DNA of 8,338 bases from an uncultured bacterium (GTDB lineage: Bacteria; Bdellovibrionota_C; UBA2361; SZUA-149; CALKYB01). Under the pieces are notes generated by a model. The model was given only the letters and a program-made list of their open reading frames with translations. It was not told the origin of the DNA and did not search any database. The stretch covers positions 1 through 8,338 of the forward strand of contig CALIEE010000045.1 in the NCBI GenBank assembly GCA_938022485.1, written 5' to 3'. The translations under genes were made by a program, and so were the position numbers. How positions within the stretch are numbered: the first letter of the stretch is position 1; each line of letters starts with the position of its first letter. Shown here piece after piece: positions 1 through 7,084 of this stretch.

Positions 1-60
1 GTTATGAGGAAAACAAAAATATAGTGGACAAATAGATCTTTCCGTGATGTTCAGAGCTGG

Positions 61-92
61 GCCTGAAACTAAAATATCAATTAATTACAGGC
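61..92 (-). other. Stem-loop just after tsaC
   Basis: In minus-strand RNA, GCCTG pairs with CAGGC, and after a U-U mismatch AAUUAA pairs with UUUAGUU-side bases (six pairs, one G-U), with an 8-base loop. It begins 5 bases after the tsaC stop, where the purH-purD-tsaC transcript would be expected to end. No U run follows immediately (CCAGCTCTG), so it is a processing or stability stem, or a weak terminator. The remaining bases 1-60 hold nothing I can identify. Confidence 0.35.
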
Positions 93-97
93 ATCTA

Positions 98-700
98 CTA
101 CTCAAGACTTACCAGCCCTTCCCTGAGAACTTTAATCTCTCCCAAACGAAGGTCCACAATTGTAGAGGGAAGAGTATCCCTTGATCCTGCTCTAAAAACA
201 TCCATAAAATTGGTTTCAGGAAAATACTCAATGAAACTCTTAGAGTTCTCAGCGACTGGTGTACCGGAGAGATTAGCGCTAGTCGCAATTAAGAATCCCC
301 CACAAGCTTCAGCTAAACCAACAAGTTCAGCCAATGGGCTCACTCTAACTGCAATGCTTCCATCGGGTGCAGAAACTCCTTCGGCAAAAGCTAACTGCTT
401 TAACTGTAAAACTATTGTTAATGCCCCAGGCCAGTGTTTCTCTTGAAGTGAAATTCTAAGTTCTCTGGATTTCGTAGACTCTTCAATTTCAAGCTGCTCT
501 AGGAAGAAGCTACTCGCAGCCACTAAAGGTAAGCCCTTGCCCCGCTCCCGTCCTTTTAGGGCGATTAAACTGTCTACGGCTTTCTCATTTTTAGGATTAC
601 AGCCAATGCCGTATATGGTTTCAGTTGGAAAACCCAAAACTTCTCCAGCAGAAAGAACTTCACCTGCTTTTACCCAGTCGTTCAAGGCTCTAGAATCCAA
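98..700 (-). CDS. tsaC: L-threonylcarbamoyladenylate synthase (TsaC/YrdC/Sua5 family)
   Basis: This cytoplasmic enzyme makes threonylcarbamoyl-AMP from threonine, bicarbonate and ATP, the first step of the t6A37 modification of ANN-decoding tRNAs; the TsaB-TsaD-TsaE proteins that complete it are not in the window. Family motifs are in the expected order over 200 residues: PTETIYGIG (25-33), the KGRERGK segment (49-55), WPGALTIVL (90-98), VRVSP (118-122), ATSANLSG (139-146), STIVDL (179-184) and a final LREG (192-195). The length fits the short single-domain form; the C-terminal extra domain of longer Sua5 proteins is absent. The start is a TTG, chosen because an AAGAGGG site lies 6 bases before it and the first motif begins at residue 24, as expected. 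It sits 12 bases after the purD stop, so it is probably the last gene of the purH-purD-tsaC transcript. The family assignment is secure; the choice of tsaC over the name sua5 is conventional. Confidence 0.95.
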   Translation of the reverse strand: MDSRALNDWVKAGEVLSAGEVLGFPTETIYGIGCNPKNEKAVDSLIALKGRERGKGLPLVAASSFFLEQLEIEESTKSRELRISLQEKHWPGALTIVLQLKQLAFAEGVSAPDGSIAVRVSPLAELVGLAEACGGFLIATSANLSGTPVAENSKSFIEYFPETNFMDVFRAGSRDTLPSTIVDLRLGEIKVLREGLVSLE

Positions 701-706
701 GATTAG

Positions 707-713
707 CCCTCTT
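707..713 (-). promoter_or_regulatory. Ribosome binding site of tsaC, supporting a TTG start
   Basis: On the minus strand, AAGAGGG lies 6 bases upstream of the TTG at 700-698 and begins inside the purD stop codon (TGA, 715-713). It is the only purine-rich site near this reading frame's start, and the position suggests translational coupling to purD. Confidence 0.6.
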
Positions 714-1975
714 CAACTACTACCGAGCTGCCCTATGTCTGAGCGGTAGTGCATACCTTCAAATTGAATTTCCTCAAGACCTTGGTAGGCTTTCTTTAAA
801 GCTGTAGGCAAATCTTTATCCAGCCCGGTTACAACAAGAACCCTGCCTCCTTTAGTAAGAACTTTCTCTCCTTCTGCTCTGGTTCCAGCTTGAAAAACTA
901 TCTGGTCGGCTCGCCCTTTAAAAAGACCTTCAATTTCTTTCCCGTCTTCTACCTTAAGCGGGTAGCCTTTTGAACTTGCCACGACACAAGCTGCAGTAGT
1001 GGGACTATTCTTGATTTCTTTCTCAGAAAGTTTACCCTCAGCAGCAGCCAGAAGTAGCTCTGCTAGGTCGCTTTCAAGCCTTGCAAGTATAACTTGAGTT
1101 TCAGGGTCACCTAGCCTGCAATTGAACTCAAGGACATTGGCCTCTCCTTCCGGAGTAATCATCAAACCTGCATAGAGAAAACCACAAAAATCAACGCCTC
1201 TCTTCTTAAGCTCTGATAGCACAGGCTTAAACACCTCCTCCATCACCCTGGGAGCTTCAGAGTCAGGAATAATATTGGAAGGGGAAATAGCTCCCATTCC
1301 TCCGGTATTCGGACCCTTGTCATTGTCTTGTAGTCTCTTAAAATCTCTGGAAATCACCAATGGTCGAACTGTTTCGCCATCAACTATCGCCATCACAGAT
1401 GATTCTTTTCCTTCCAAACATTTTTCAATAACAACACTAGCTCCAGAGTCGCCAAAGCGCTTGTCTAGCATCATCTCTTTTAGAGCATCAATTGCCTCAG
1501 ACTCGCTGGTTGCGACAACCACTCCCTTCCCTGCAGCAAGACCATCAGCTTTAACAACAATTGGGGCTCCCTTTTCTTCAACGTAGCTCTTGGCTTCTTC
1601 AAAAGCGGAAAAGACTTTTCCTTCTGCGGTTTTAACACCGCTGGCCAGCATTATCTCTTTAGCAAAGCTTTTTGAGGCCTCAAGCCGAGCGGCGGCTTTC
1701 TTTGGCCCAAATATTTTTAGCCCTTTCTCGAGAAATATATCACTGATTCCATCTGCAAGGGGAGCTTCAGGACCAACAACGGTAAGACCGATATCATTCC
1801 CTAAAGCCCAATCAGCCATTTTATAAAAATCAGAAAAAGAAGGAATGTTTTCTGCCACTTCAACAGTGCCAGCATTACCAGGACAACAGAAAACTTTCTC
1901 AACTTGAGCGCTTTGGGCCAATTTCCAAGCTATAGCGTGCTCTCTTCCACCAGATCCAACTACTAAAACTTTCAT
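713..1975 (-). CDS. purD: Phosphoribosylamine-glycine ligase (GAR synthetase)
   Basis: PurD catalyses the second step of de novo purine synthesis in the cytoplasm, joining glycine to 5-phosphoribosylamine with ATP to give glycinamide ribonucleotide. The 420 residues cover the whole single-function bacterial enzyme. Visible signatures are the N-terminal GSGGREHA loop (7-14), VVGPEAPL (66-73), the ATP-grasp segment VKADGLAAGKGV (141-152), DFKRLQDNDKGPNTGGMGA (211-229), the metal/ATP-binding stretch LEFNCRLGDPETQ (282-294), and a C-terminal HYRSDIG (409-415). There is no fusion to PurM or PurN, as found in eukaryotes. The ATG start is 6 bases after the purH stop. PurD and PurH act at distant steps of the same pathway, and their adjacency is common in proteobacteria. 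No frameshift or missing key segment is seen. Confidence 0.98.
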   Translation of the reverse strand: MKVLVVGSGGREHAIAWKLAQSAQVEKVFCCPGNAGTVEVAENIPSFSDFYKMADWALGNDIGLTVVGPEAPLADGISDIFLEKGLKIFGPKKAAARLEASKSFAKEIMLASGVKTAEGKVFSAFEEAKSYVEEKGAPIVVKADGLAAGKGVVVATSESEAIDALKEMMLDKRFGDSGASVVIEKCLEGKESSVMAIVDGETVRPLVISRDFKRLQDNDKGPNTGGMGAISPSNIIPDSEAPRVMEEVFKPVLSELKKRGVDFCGFLYAGLMITPEGEANVLEFNCRLGDPETQVILARLESDLAELLLAAAEGKLSEKEIKNSPTTAACVVASSKGYPLKVEDGKEIEGLFKGRADQIVFQAGTRAEGEKVLTKGGRVLVVTGLDKDLPTALKKAYQGLEEIQFEGMHYRSDIGQLGSS

Positions 1976-1979
1976 AATA

Positions 1980-1983
1980 TCCT
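1980..1983 (-). promoter_or_regulatory. Ribosome binding site of purD overlapping the purH stop codon
   Basis: The minus-strand sequence TAGGATATTATG contains the purH stop (TAG), an AGGA core that shares two bases with that stop, and the purD ATG. A ribosome ending purH would stand directly on the purD start region, so the two genes are probably translationally coupled. Confidence 0.6.
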
Positions 1984-3580
1984 AATGTCTGAAGTGACGT
2001 TCACCAGTAAACAACATGTTCATTTGTCTAGATTTAGCAGCTTCGATAACCGTATCATCCTTGACGGATCCTCCAGGCTGAACCAAAGCCTTAACACCAG
2101 CATCGTTTAAGACCTCTAAAGTATCAGGAAAAGGTAAAAAGGCATCACTCGCCGCAACAGAATCATCCACTGAAAATCCATGAAGCTTTGCTCTCTCAAT
2201 TGCTATTCTAGCAGCATCCACTCTGCTCATCTGTCCTGCACCCACCCCAATTGCTTGCTCATCTTTGGCAATAACTATCGTGTTGGACTTAACATATTTG
2301 GCAACGATCCAAGCGAACCTAAGATCCGCTAAGGTTTTATCATCCAGCACAGTTCCAGTTACTTCTAGCCCAGGAGTTATTGGGCAACAGGCTGGGTCTT
2401 CATCCTGGAGCAGCACTCTGTCTCCAATCACTTTAACCACTTGAGCCAGTTCTGAATCGGCCATTGCTTTAAAATCACATTCAATCAAGCGTAAGTTTTT
2501 CTTCTTAGCAAACATTGCTTTGGCACCATCAGTGAGTTCTTCCACTAATACCAATTCAACAAACTGTTCCAAAATCGAACCTGCTAACTCTTCATCAACT
2601 TCACCACTAACAGCAATAATCCCACCAAAAATACTCACTGGATCACACTGTCTTGCAGCTGCGAACGCTTCGAGAGCAGTGTCTCTCACGGCAACACCAC
2701 AAGGGTTCGTATGCTTAATCGCAACTGCAGCATGTCTATTCTCCAGTGTCCGGTAAAGCTCTAAGAACAAATCTAAAGAGCCCTGCATATCTACCAAGTT
2801 ATTATAAGAAAGTTCTTTTCCTTGAAGCTGAGTCCAAAGCCGCTTCTCACTACTTTGCCCAGAATGACGATACAAAGCTGCACTTTGATGTGGATTTTCT
2901 CCGTAACGAAGCACCTGCTCTCGTTCTAAAGTCAAACTTTCAAAAGGAGCAAACTGCTTTAGCTCGCCCTGATCATCGAGCAGCTTCTCGCTCAAAGAAA
3001 AGTAGCGAGCTATCGCCGCATCGTATCGAGCAGTCATAGCAAACACCTTAGCAGCTAATTCTTTTCTCAATTCTTGAGAGACTTCGCCCTTATCGTTTAG
3101 CTCTGCAATAATCTTGTCATAATCTGCTGGGTCGCAGACAGGAACGACAAATTCGCAGTTTTTCGCAGCCGCTCTAATCATGGTGGGACCACCAATATCG
3201 ATATCTTCAACGAGTGAAGGGTGAGTGACTTCTCCCTTCTCAACAACCTCAGCAACTTTTTGAGTAAAAGGGTAGAGGTTCACCACAACAAAGTCTACGG
3301 GAAGTATCTCATGCTCTGCCAAGGTAGCCATATCATCATCTCGGCTACGCCTAGATAAAATTCCGCCATGAATCTTCGGGTGAAGGCTCTTTACTCGGCC
3401 TTCAAGGATTTCAGGGTGTCCAGTGTATTCGCTAATGGATTTCACACCAACGCCAGCATCTTTGAGGTGCTTAGAAGTTCCTCCAGTTGAAAGTATAGTA
3501 ATACCCAGCTTTTCCAAAGCCTGAGCAAAAGGGGCAATGCCCGTTTTATCAAAAACACTTAAAATCGCGAGCTTACTCAT
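1982..3580 (-). CDS. purH: Bifunctional AICAR transformylase / IMP cyclohydrolase
   Basis: PurH performs the last two steps of IMP synthesis: formylation of AICAR with 10-formyl-tetrahydrofolate, then ring closure. At 532 residues it matches the usual length of about 520-530. The N-terminal cyclohydrolase (MGS-like) domain shows LSVFDKTG (7-14), STGGT (31-35), the SEYTGHPEILEGRVKSLHPK segment (50-69), VNLYPF (100-105) and EDIDIGGPTMIRAAAKN (125-141). The C-terminal transformylase domain shows LRYGENPHQ (224-232), LSYNNLVDMQ (257-266), the catalytic Lys289-His290 in KHTNPCG, DPVSIFGG (313-320), DAFLPFPD (479-486) and the terminal TGERHFRH. The ATG is preceded by GAGGA at 3587-3591 with 6 bases of spacing. 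It is the first gene of a tight group with purD and tsaC, so any regulation of the group should act in the 353-base region upstream. No classical PurR box was recognised there. Confidence 0.98.
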   Translation of the reverse strand: MSKLAILSVFDKTGIAPFAQALEKLGITILSTGGTSKHLKDAGVGVKSISEYTGHPEILEGRVKSLHPKIHGGILSRRSRDDDMATLAEHEILPVDFVVVNLYPFTQKVAEVVEKGEVTHPSLVEDIDIGGPTMIRAAAKNCEFVVPVCDPADYDKIIAELNDKGEVSQELRKELAAKVFAMTARYDAAIARYFSLSEKLLDDQGELKQFAPFESLTLEREQVLRYGENPHQSAALYRHSGQSSEKRLWTQLQGKELSYNNLVDMQGSLDLFLELYRTLENRHAAVAIKHTNPCGVAVRDTALEAFAAARQCDPVSIFGGIIAVSGEVDEELAGSILEQFVELVLVEELTDGAKAMFAKKKNLRLIECDFKAMADSELAQVVKVIGDRVLLQDEDPACCPITPGLEVTGTVLDDKTLADLRFAWIVAKYVKSNTIVIAKDEQAIGVGAGQMSRVDAARIAIERAKLHGFSVDDSVAASDAFLPFPDTLEVLNDAGVKALVQPGGSVKDDTVIEAAKSRQMNMLFTGERHFRH

Positions 3581-3643
3581 TAAAAATCCTCAAAGGAGAT
3601 ATTATCCTGACGAAAATAGTTCTACTAAGACTTTTGCGCCAAA

Positions 3644-3669
3644 TTTCACCAAGGAGCCCCTTCGTGAAA
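3644..3669. repeat. Imperfect 26-base palindrome in the purH leader
   Basis: Arms TTTCAC (3644-3649) and AAGG (3651-3654) pair with CCTT (3659-3662) and GTGAAA (3664-3669). The single C-C mismatch (3650/3663) is symmetrically placed and the centre is AGCC. That makes 10 pairs around a 4-base centre, 64 bases before the purH ATG and next to the AT-rich TATAAAAT stretch. It could be an operator for a dimeric repressor or a leader hairpin. It does not resemble the enterobacterial PurR box. Confidence 0.4.
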
Positions 3670-3722
3670 AAACTATTTTATAAAGTAAAACTAGGCAGAT
3701 ACTGCCATTCCTAATTACAACT

Positions 3723-3852
3723 AAGTCGGAGTGGTTATACTGAGTAAAATGAAGCAAGTAAACCAAACCGAGACTTCGATAATGGAGTTCAAGGTAGCTA
3801 ATTTAGGAGTAGGCACAGCTGATTATTGCGACTCATACAAAAACTCCGTCTT
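3723..3852. repeat. Long-range inverted repeat (arms of about 22 bases, 85-base interior)
   Basis: The arm 3723-3745 pairs with 3831-3852. In minus-strand RNA the outer block AAGACGGAGT pairs with ACTCCGACTT (9 of 10). After a 2x2 internal loop, TTGTATGAGT pairs with ACTCAGTATAA with one bulged G and one G-U pair. About 19 pairs close an 85-base interior with only weak internal hairpins. It could be a structured purH leader, a small RNA, or the ends of a decayed miniature element. No known RNA family was recognised. Confidence 0.35.
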
Positions 3853-3933
3853 GCTAGGCAATTAGCAATAGCTGAAGTAGATAGAGGGCTTTTCCACAGG
3901 CAGATCAAAGCCTGATTCAGATGAAATAGAGAG

Positions 3934-6855
3934 TTACTTACCCGCTCTAAGGATTTGTTCACGCTTGAAATTACTTTCCTGCTGATCTGAAAGCTGTGCT
4001 GTCAGTTCTAGCAGCTGGGAATCAAGCTCATCTTTTTCGGCAGACAATTCCTTCAGCCTAGTTTCTCCTGTTTCTCGAGAGCCCGGCTTTATGGTTCTGG
4101 CTGTTCCAATTTGTTTGTTCAGGATCTTCTTTTTGGTAGAAAGCTCATCCTTCAAACGAGCGTATTCAACCAAATTCTCTTGTGATTCCTTCAACCTTCC
4201 GTCAATAATCTCTTGAGAAATTTTTCTGAGCTCACTCTTTTGAGTATTCACATCATTACCGAGCTTAATCATTAGATTTGCAGTAGCTGGATCAGATAGA
4301 TTCCCCTCCGCAGCTTCACTATACTGAAGAGATAGTTTTTCGATCTGACTAACTATAGATTTAAGCTTACCGTCCTCTTTGGAGAGTTTCTTAGCAAGCG
4401 TTAAGGGCTTTGTTCTACCTTGCATTTTCTCAAAACCTTTCCATTTCTTCAAGGAAGAGGCGGCTTTTCCGTAATTCTGGGAGGCTCTGCTTAACCCTTT
4501 ATCAAGCACCGACAATTTATTTTTCATGCTTTCGATCCAGGTGGATTTATCTGAATCTGTTTGAAGTTTCGTAGCCTCCATTTTTCCAACAACAGATGCA
4601 ATCTTCTCTCTGACGCGAGCTTTTTTTAATGAAATCTTTCTTTTCTCGGCAGCAGTCAGGATTAGCTGTTTTTTCTCGGTCTCAGGTTTTACCTTTGCCT
4701 TATCTAAATCTTTCTTTGCCTGCTCAATTGCTAGGCTTTCCTTCTCCCAGTCTACAGCAACAACCCTGTCCCCTGAGTTACGAGCAAGAGTCAATCCAGC
4801 CTCTGGAAGAGGCTCTTTAATCTTTTCGACTTCTTCTTCGGCAGCAACTACTTGCTGCTGTTCGCCCAACTTGACCTCTTCGACCACGGCAGCCTTTTTT
4901 TGTTGTTCTTCAACTACTGCTGCCTTTTTTTGCTCTTCCACCAACTCTACTTCTTCAGTGGTCACAACTCTAACTTCTGGAACTATTTCTTTAACTATCT
5001 TTTGACTTCTTTTATCAGCCTCAAAAGCTTGGCGTTCCTCTTCTAGTCTAATCTTTTCTTCGGCGATTGCCCTAGATTCTATGGCCAGCCTTTGCTTCTC
5101 CTCCTCCAAGCTCAGCTCCCCTAAAGCCAAAGGAGATTCAATAGAATTTTTGGCTTGAACCAAAGGTTGATCCCCTTGCTCACCTGTAAATAACCAAGCA
5201 CCAACAAGCCCTGCCAATAATAGTGAACCCGCTATCAATCCCCCTTTTGGAAGTGAAAGAGTGTTTATCTCCGCAGCCGCTGGGATTTCCAGCTCTTCTG
5301 GTTGATCAAAAGAGTCTTCTTCGAATATCTCCTCGGAAGAACTGGCCTGAGTATTAGAGACACTCTCCTCTGGCTTTACTGGATCAGAATTAATTTTTTC
5401 AGTCGTCTCTATTTGTTCGTCAGCTAAGGTAAAGTTAACATCACTGGTCTGCTCTTCGACCATAACAAAGTCTCGACTAGAATCGCCTTCTTTCTTCTCA
5501 GAAGTCTCCTGGGAATCCTTAAGCTCAGACTCCGATTCGGCCCTATCTTCAACTATTTCTTCAGATGAAGCTGGTTTTTCAGAAGACTCTGGCTGATCAT
5601 TCTTAGCCCTCCCTTCAGTCTGATCTACCTTGGCCTTAAGTGGAGTATTCTCCTCAAAAGATTCCTCAACTACCATATCCTGACCTGACTCAAGATCAGC
5701 CATAGGGTTTTCATCAGAGACAGGTTCCTCGGTAACCACTGGACCCGATGCAATCTTGGGTTCAGCGGCCTGGCCAGTAGCTGCTGCGGCTAAATCTAAA
5801 GAACTAGGAGATTCCGATCCACTAGAACCCGTCAAACCTAAAATTATACTGTTGAACGTTTCCTGACCGCTGGAAAGAACAGAACCACCAGATATAGCCG
5901 GCTCAACCACTGAAGCAGCAGGCTCAGCCGAAAGCAATTCAGATGTAAACTCATCTTCAAGTTTTATAATCTTTTCTTGCAAGGAATGTTTAAATTGCTC
6001 TTTCTCACTCTCAAAATCACCGGCGGAGTGAGAAATCTCGATTACTCCCTGATCTGGAAGCAAAGAAATATCTTCTGGTGTAGCTTCACGGACTTCTACA
6101 ATTTGTACTGTAATATTATCACTACCACCGCGGCTGTTAGCCAATTGAACAAGCTTTTCTACCGCTTCAGAAGGTGGCAAGGAGGCAACCATTTGACCAA
6201 TCTCTTGATCGGAAATGTCATTATAGAGCCCATCACAACAAAGTAGAAAACGATCCCCAACTTCAACTGGATACTCTAAAAACTCAACATCAGGATTAAC
6301 CTCTGGTGCACCACCAAGAGCTCTAGTTAACATATGAGCAACCGGGTGATTTTCAGCCTGCTCTTCAGTGATTTCCCCTGCCTCCACCATCTCTCTTACT
6401 AAAGTATGGTCTTTGGTCAGTTGCCTAAACTCTCCACCCCTCAGAAAATAAATTCGAGAATCTCCAACATTAGCTAACAAGGCTCGCCGTCCAACGACAC
6501 CAAGCATAACAAGGGTTGTTCCCATACCCTGCAACTGAGGGTAGGTCTGACTTTGGTTATGTATGAACTCATTTGCAACCCTGATCGCTTCGAAGAATGA
6601 ATCAGGCGATAAACTACCGCTTGGTTTAATTCCAATTCTGGAAACTATGTTCACAGCCAAGAGGGAAGCTTTGGCTCCACCAGCAGCTCCTCCCATTCCA
6701 TCAGCAACAATAAATAGGCTAGCATCTTGAGTTTGAGCGAGGCCATAGGAGTCTTGATTCTCCTCTCGCTTCATTCCAACATTGGTTCTAACTCCGAATT
6801 CGAAAGTAAACTCTCTCGAAATGGAAGAACCAGCTGATTTATTATCAGTCTTCAA
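3934..6855 (-). CDS. Membrane-anchored PP2C-type Ser/Thr phosphatase with acidic linker and large coiled-coil C-terminal region
   Basis: The 973-residue protein has three parts. Residues about 17-255 are a complete bacterial PP2C/PrpC/PstP-like domain with GMKREENQDS (27-36), ADGMGG (51-56), GMGTTL (110-115), GDSR (131-134), TKDHTLV (147-153), the flap sequence VEAGEITEEQAENHP (157-171), CCDGLY (206-211) and GGSDNITV (243-250). Metal-binding aspartates D35, D52, D208 and D246 are present, so activity is expected. Residues about 270-530 are Glu/Ser-rich, acidic and probably disordered. A hydrophobic helix (about 537-557) is the only membrane segment. Residues about 560-973 are Lys/Glu/Gln-rich with several coiled-coil stretches (about 583-615, 703-760, 885-965) and no cysteine; I infer they are periplasmic. 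The start is TTG: an in-frame TAA immediately precedes it, and the next Met (28) lies inside the catalytic motif. The upstream site is weak (GGGG, 9 bases away). The PP2C identity is firm; the C-terminal role is unknown. Confidence 0.93.
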   Translation of the reverse strand: MKTDNKSAGSSISREFTFEFGVRTNVGMKREENQDSYGLAQTQDASLFIVADGMGGAAGGAKASLLAVNIVSRIGIKPSGSLSPDSFFEAIRVANEFIHNQSQTYPQLQGMGTTLVMLGVVGRRALLANVGDSRIYFLRGGEFRQLTKDHTLVREMVEAGEITEEQAENHPVAHMLTRALGGAPEVNPDVEFLEYPVEVGDRFLLCCDGLYNDISDQEIGQMVASLPPSEAVEKLVQLANSRGGSDNITVQIVEVREATPEDISLLPDQGVIEISHSAGDFESEKEQFKHSLQEKIIKLEDEFTSELLSAEPAASVVEPAISGGSVLSSGQETFNSIILGLTGSSGSESPSSLDLAAAATGQAAEPKIASGPVVTEEPVSDENPMADLESGQDMVVEESFEENTPLKAKVDQTEGRAKNDQPESSEKPASSEEIVEDRAESESELKDSQETSEKKEGDSSRDFVMVEEQTSDVNFTLADEQIETTEKINSDPVKPEESVSNTQASSSEEIFEEDSFDQPEELEIPAAAEINTLSLPKGGLIAGSLLLAGLVGAWLFTGEQGDQPLVQAKNSIESPLALGELSLEEEKQRLAIESRAIAEEKIRLEEERQAFEADKRSQKIVKEIVPEVRVVTTEEVELVEEQKKAAVVEEQQKKAAVVEEVKLGEQQQVVAAEEEVEKIKEPLPEAGLTLARNSGDRVVAVDWEKESLAIEQAKKDLDKAKVKPETEKKQLILTAAEKRKISLKKARVREKIASVVGKMEATKLQTDSDKSTWIESMKNKLSVLDKGLSRASQNYGKAASSLKKWKGFEKMQGRTKPLTLAKKLSKEDGKLKSIVSQIEKLSLQYSEAAEGNLSDPATANLMIKLGNDVNTQKSELRKISQEIIDGRLKESQENLVEYARLKDELSTKKKILNKQIGTARTIKPGSRETGETRLKELSAEKDELDSQLLELTAQLSDQQESNFKREQILRAGK
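4882..4938 (-). repeat. Imperfect tandem repeat (27 + 30 bases) encoding EEQKKAAVV units
   Basis: Copy one (4912-4938) encodes EEQKKAAVV and copy two (4882-4911) encodes EEQQKKAAVV, at about residues 640-658 of the phosphatase. Third positions differ between copies (GCA GCA GTA GTT versus GCT GCC GTG GTC), so the duplication is not recent. Each copy holds a run of seven A on the coding strand, giving an in-phase A AAA AAG heptamer (4924-4930 and 4894-4900). Confidence 0.8.
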
Positions 6856-6919
6856 TTACTCAAACCCCAAAGTCCAGACTAACCTCGGGTCTCCGCACTC
6901 TCTAGTTTTAAACCAAACC

Positions 6920-6955
6920 TCTATCGTCCCGCCGATCTAATTGGGAGACAATAGA
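6920..6955 (-). other. Stable hairpin in the phosphatase gene leader
   Basis: In minus-strand RNA, TCTATTGTC(T)CC pairs with GGGACGATAGA: 11 pairs including one G-U, with one bulged U and a 13-base loop. It lies about 65 bases before the TTG start. GGTTTGGTTT follows it, a poor U tract, so a weak terminator or attenuator is possible but unproven. The same DNA abuts a candidate -10 box, so it could instead be an operator. Confidence 0.4.
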
Positions 6956-6957
6956 AG

Positions 6958-6985
6958 ACTATAGTAAACTTTAGATTCTTATCAG
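6958..6985 (-). promoter_or_regulatory. Candidate sigma70-type promoter for the phosphatase gene
   Basis: On the minus strand, CTGATA (6985-6980, four of six to TTGACA) is followed after 16 bases by TATAGT (6963-6958, five of six to TATAAT). Transcription would start near 6951, about 96 bases before the TTG. A match of this quality can arise by chance in AT-leaning DNA. Confidence 0.3.
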
Positions 6986-7084
6986 GGACAGAAGTATCGA
7001 AAATATTTTAGATTTTCATAAATCTTGACCATTCTAATAAGCTTTGCTGAGCCTAAAGTTTAAGGTGAAATCTAGGAACAGATT

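Larger units (their letters stand above)
3581..3933. other. 353-base gene-free region upstream of purH, rich in paired arms
   Basis: No convincing gene is present. On the purH (minus) strand, reading from the phosphatase stop, I see: a CAGGC/GCCTG hairpin (3897-3914); a TTGCTA/TAGCAA hairpin (3851-3868); a long-range pairing between 3831-3852 and 3723-3745; a GGCAG/CTGCC hairpin (3694-3706); an AT-rich TATAAAAT stretch (3675-3682); an imperfect palindrome (3644-3669); and the purH ribosome binding site. No hairpin is followed by a U run, so no clear intrinsic terminator of the phosphatase gene is visible. TATAAA at 3677-3682 could be a -10 box but has no acceptable -35 partner, so the purH promoter is unresolved. 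Confidence 0.6.

Noticed and set aside
2746..3039. A 97-codon plus-strand frame opposite purH
   Set aside because: PurH on the other strand is complete and conserved throughout this stretch, so this is a shadow frame without a ribosome site.
3782..3865. A 28-codon plus-strand reading frame (MEFKVANLGVG...) in the purH upstream gap
   Set aside because: It has no ribosome binding site, lies inside the long inverted repeat, and opposes all other genes.
3894..3914. CAGGC/GCCTG hairpin after the phosphatase stop as an intrinsic terminator
   Set aside because: In the direction of transcription it is followed by TGGAAAAGCCC, with no U run. A competing GGCTTT/AAAGCC pairing also exists.
3581..3933. 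A ZTP, purine or other known riboswitch ahead of purH
   Set aside because: I could not find the conserved core motifs of these classes on the minus strand.
4852..5046. A hydrophobic plus-strand frame that looks like a small membrane protein
   Set aside because: It is the antisense of Glu/Lys-rich codons of the phosphatase tail, which always reads as Phe/Leu-rich on the other strand; there is no start signal.
7025..7030. TTGACC on the plus strand as a -35 box
   Set aside because: At 16-18 bases downstream there is no acceptable -10 hexamer, and no plus-strand gene follows.
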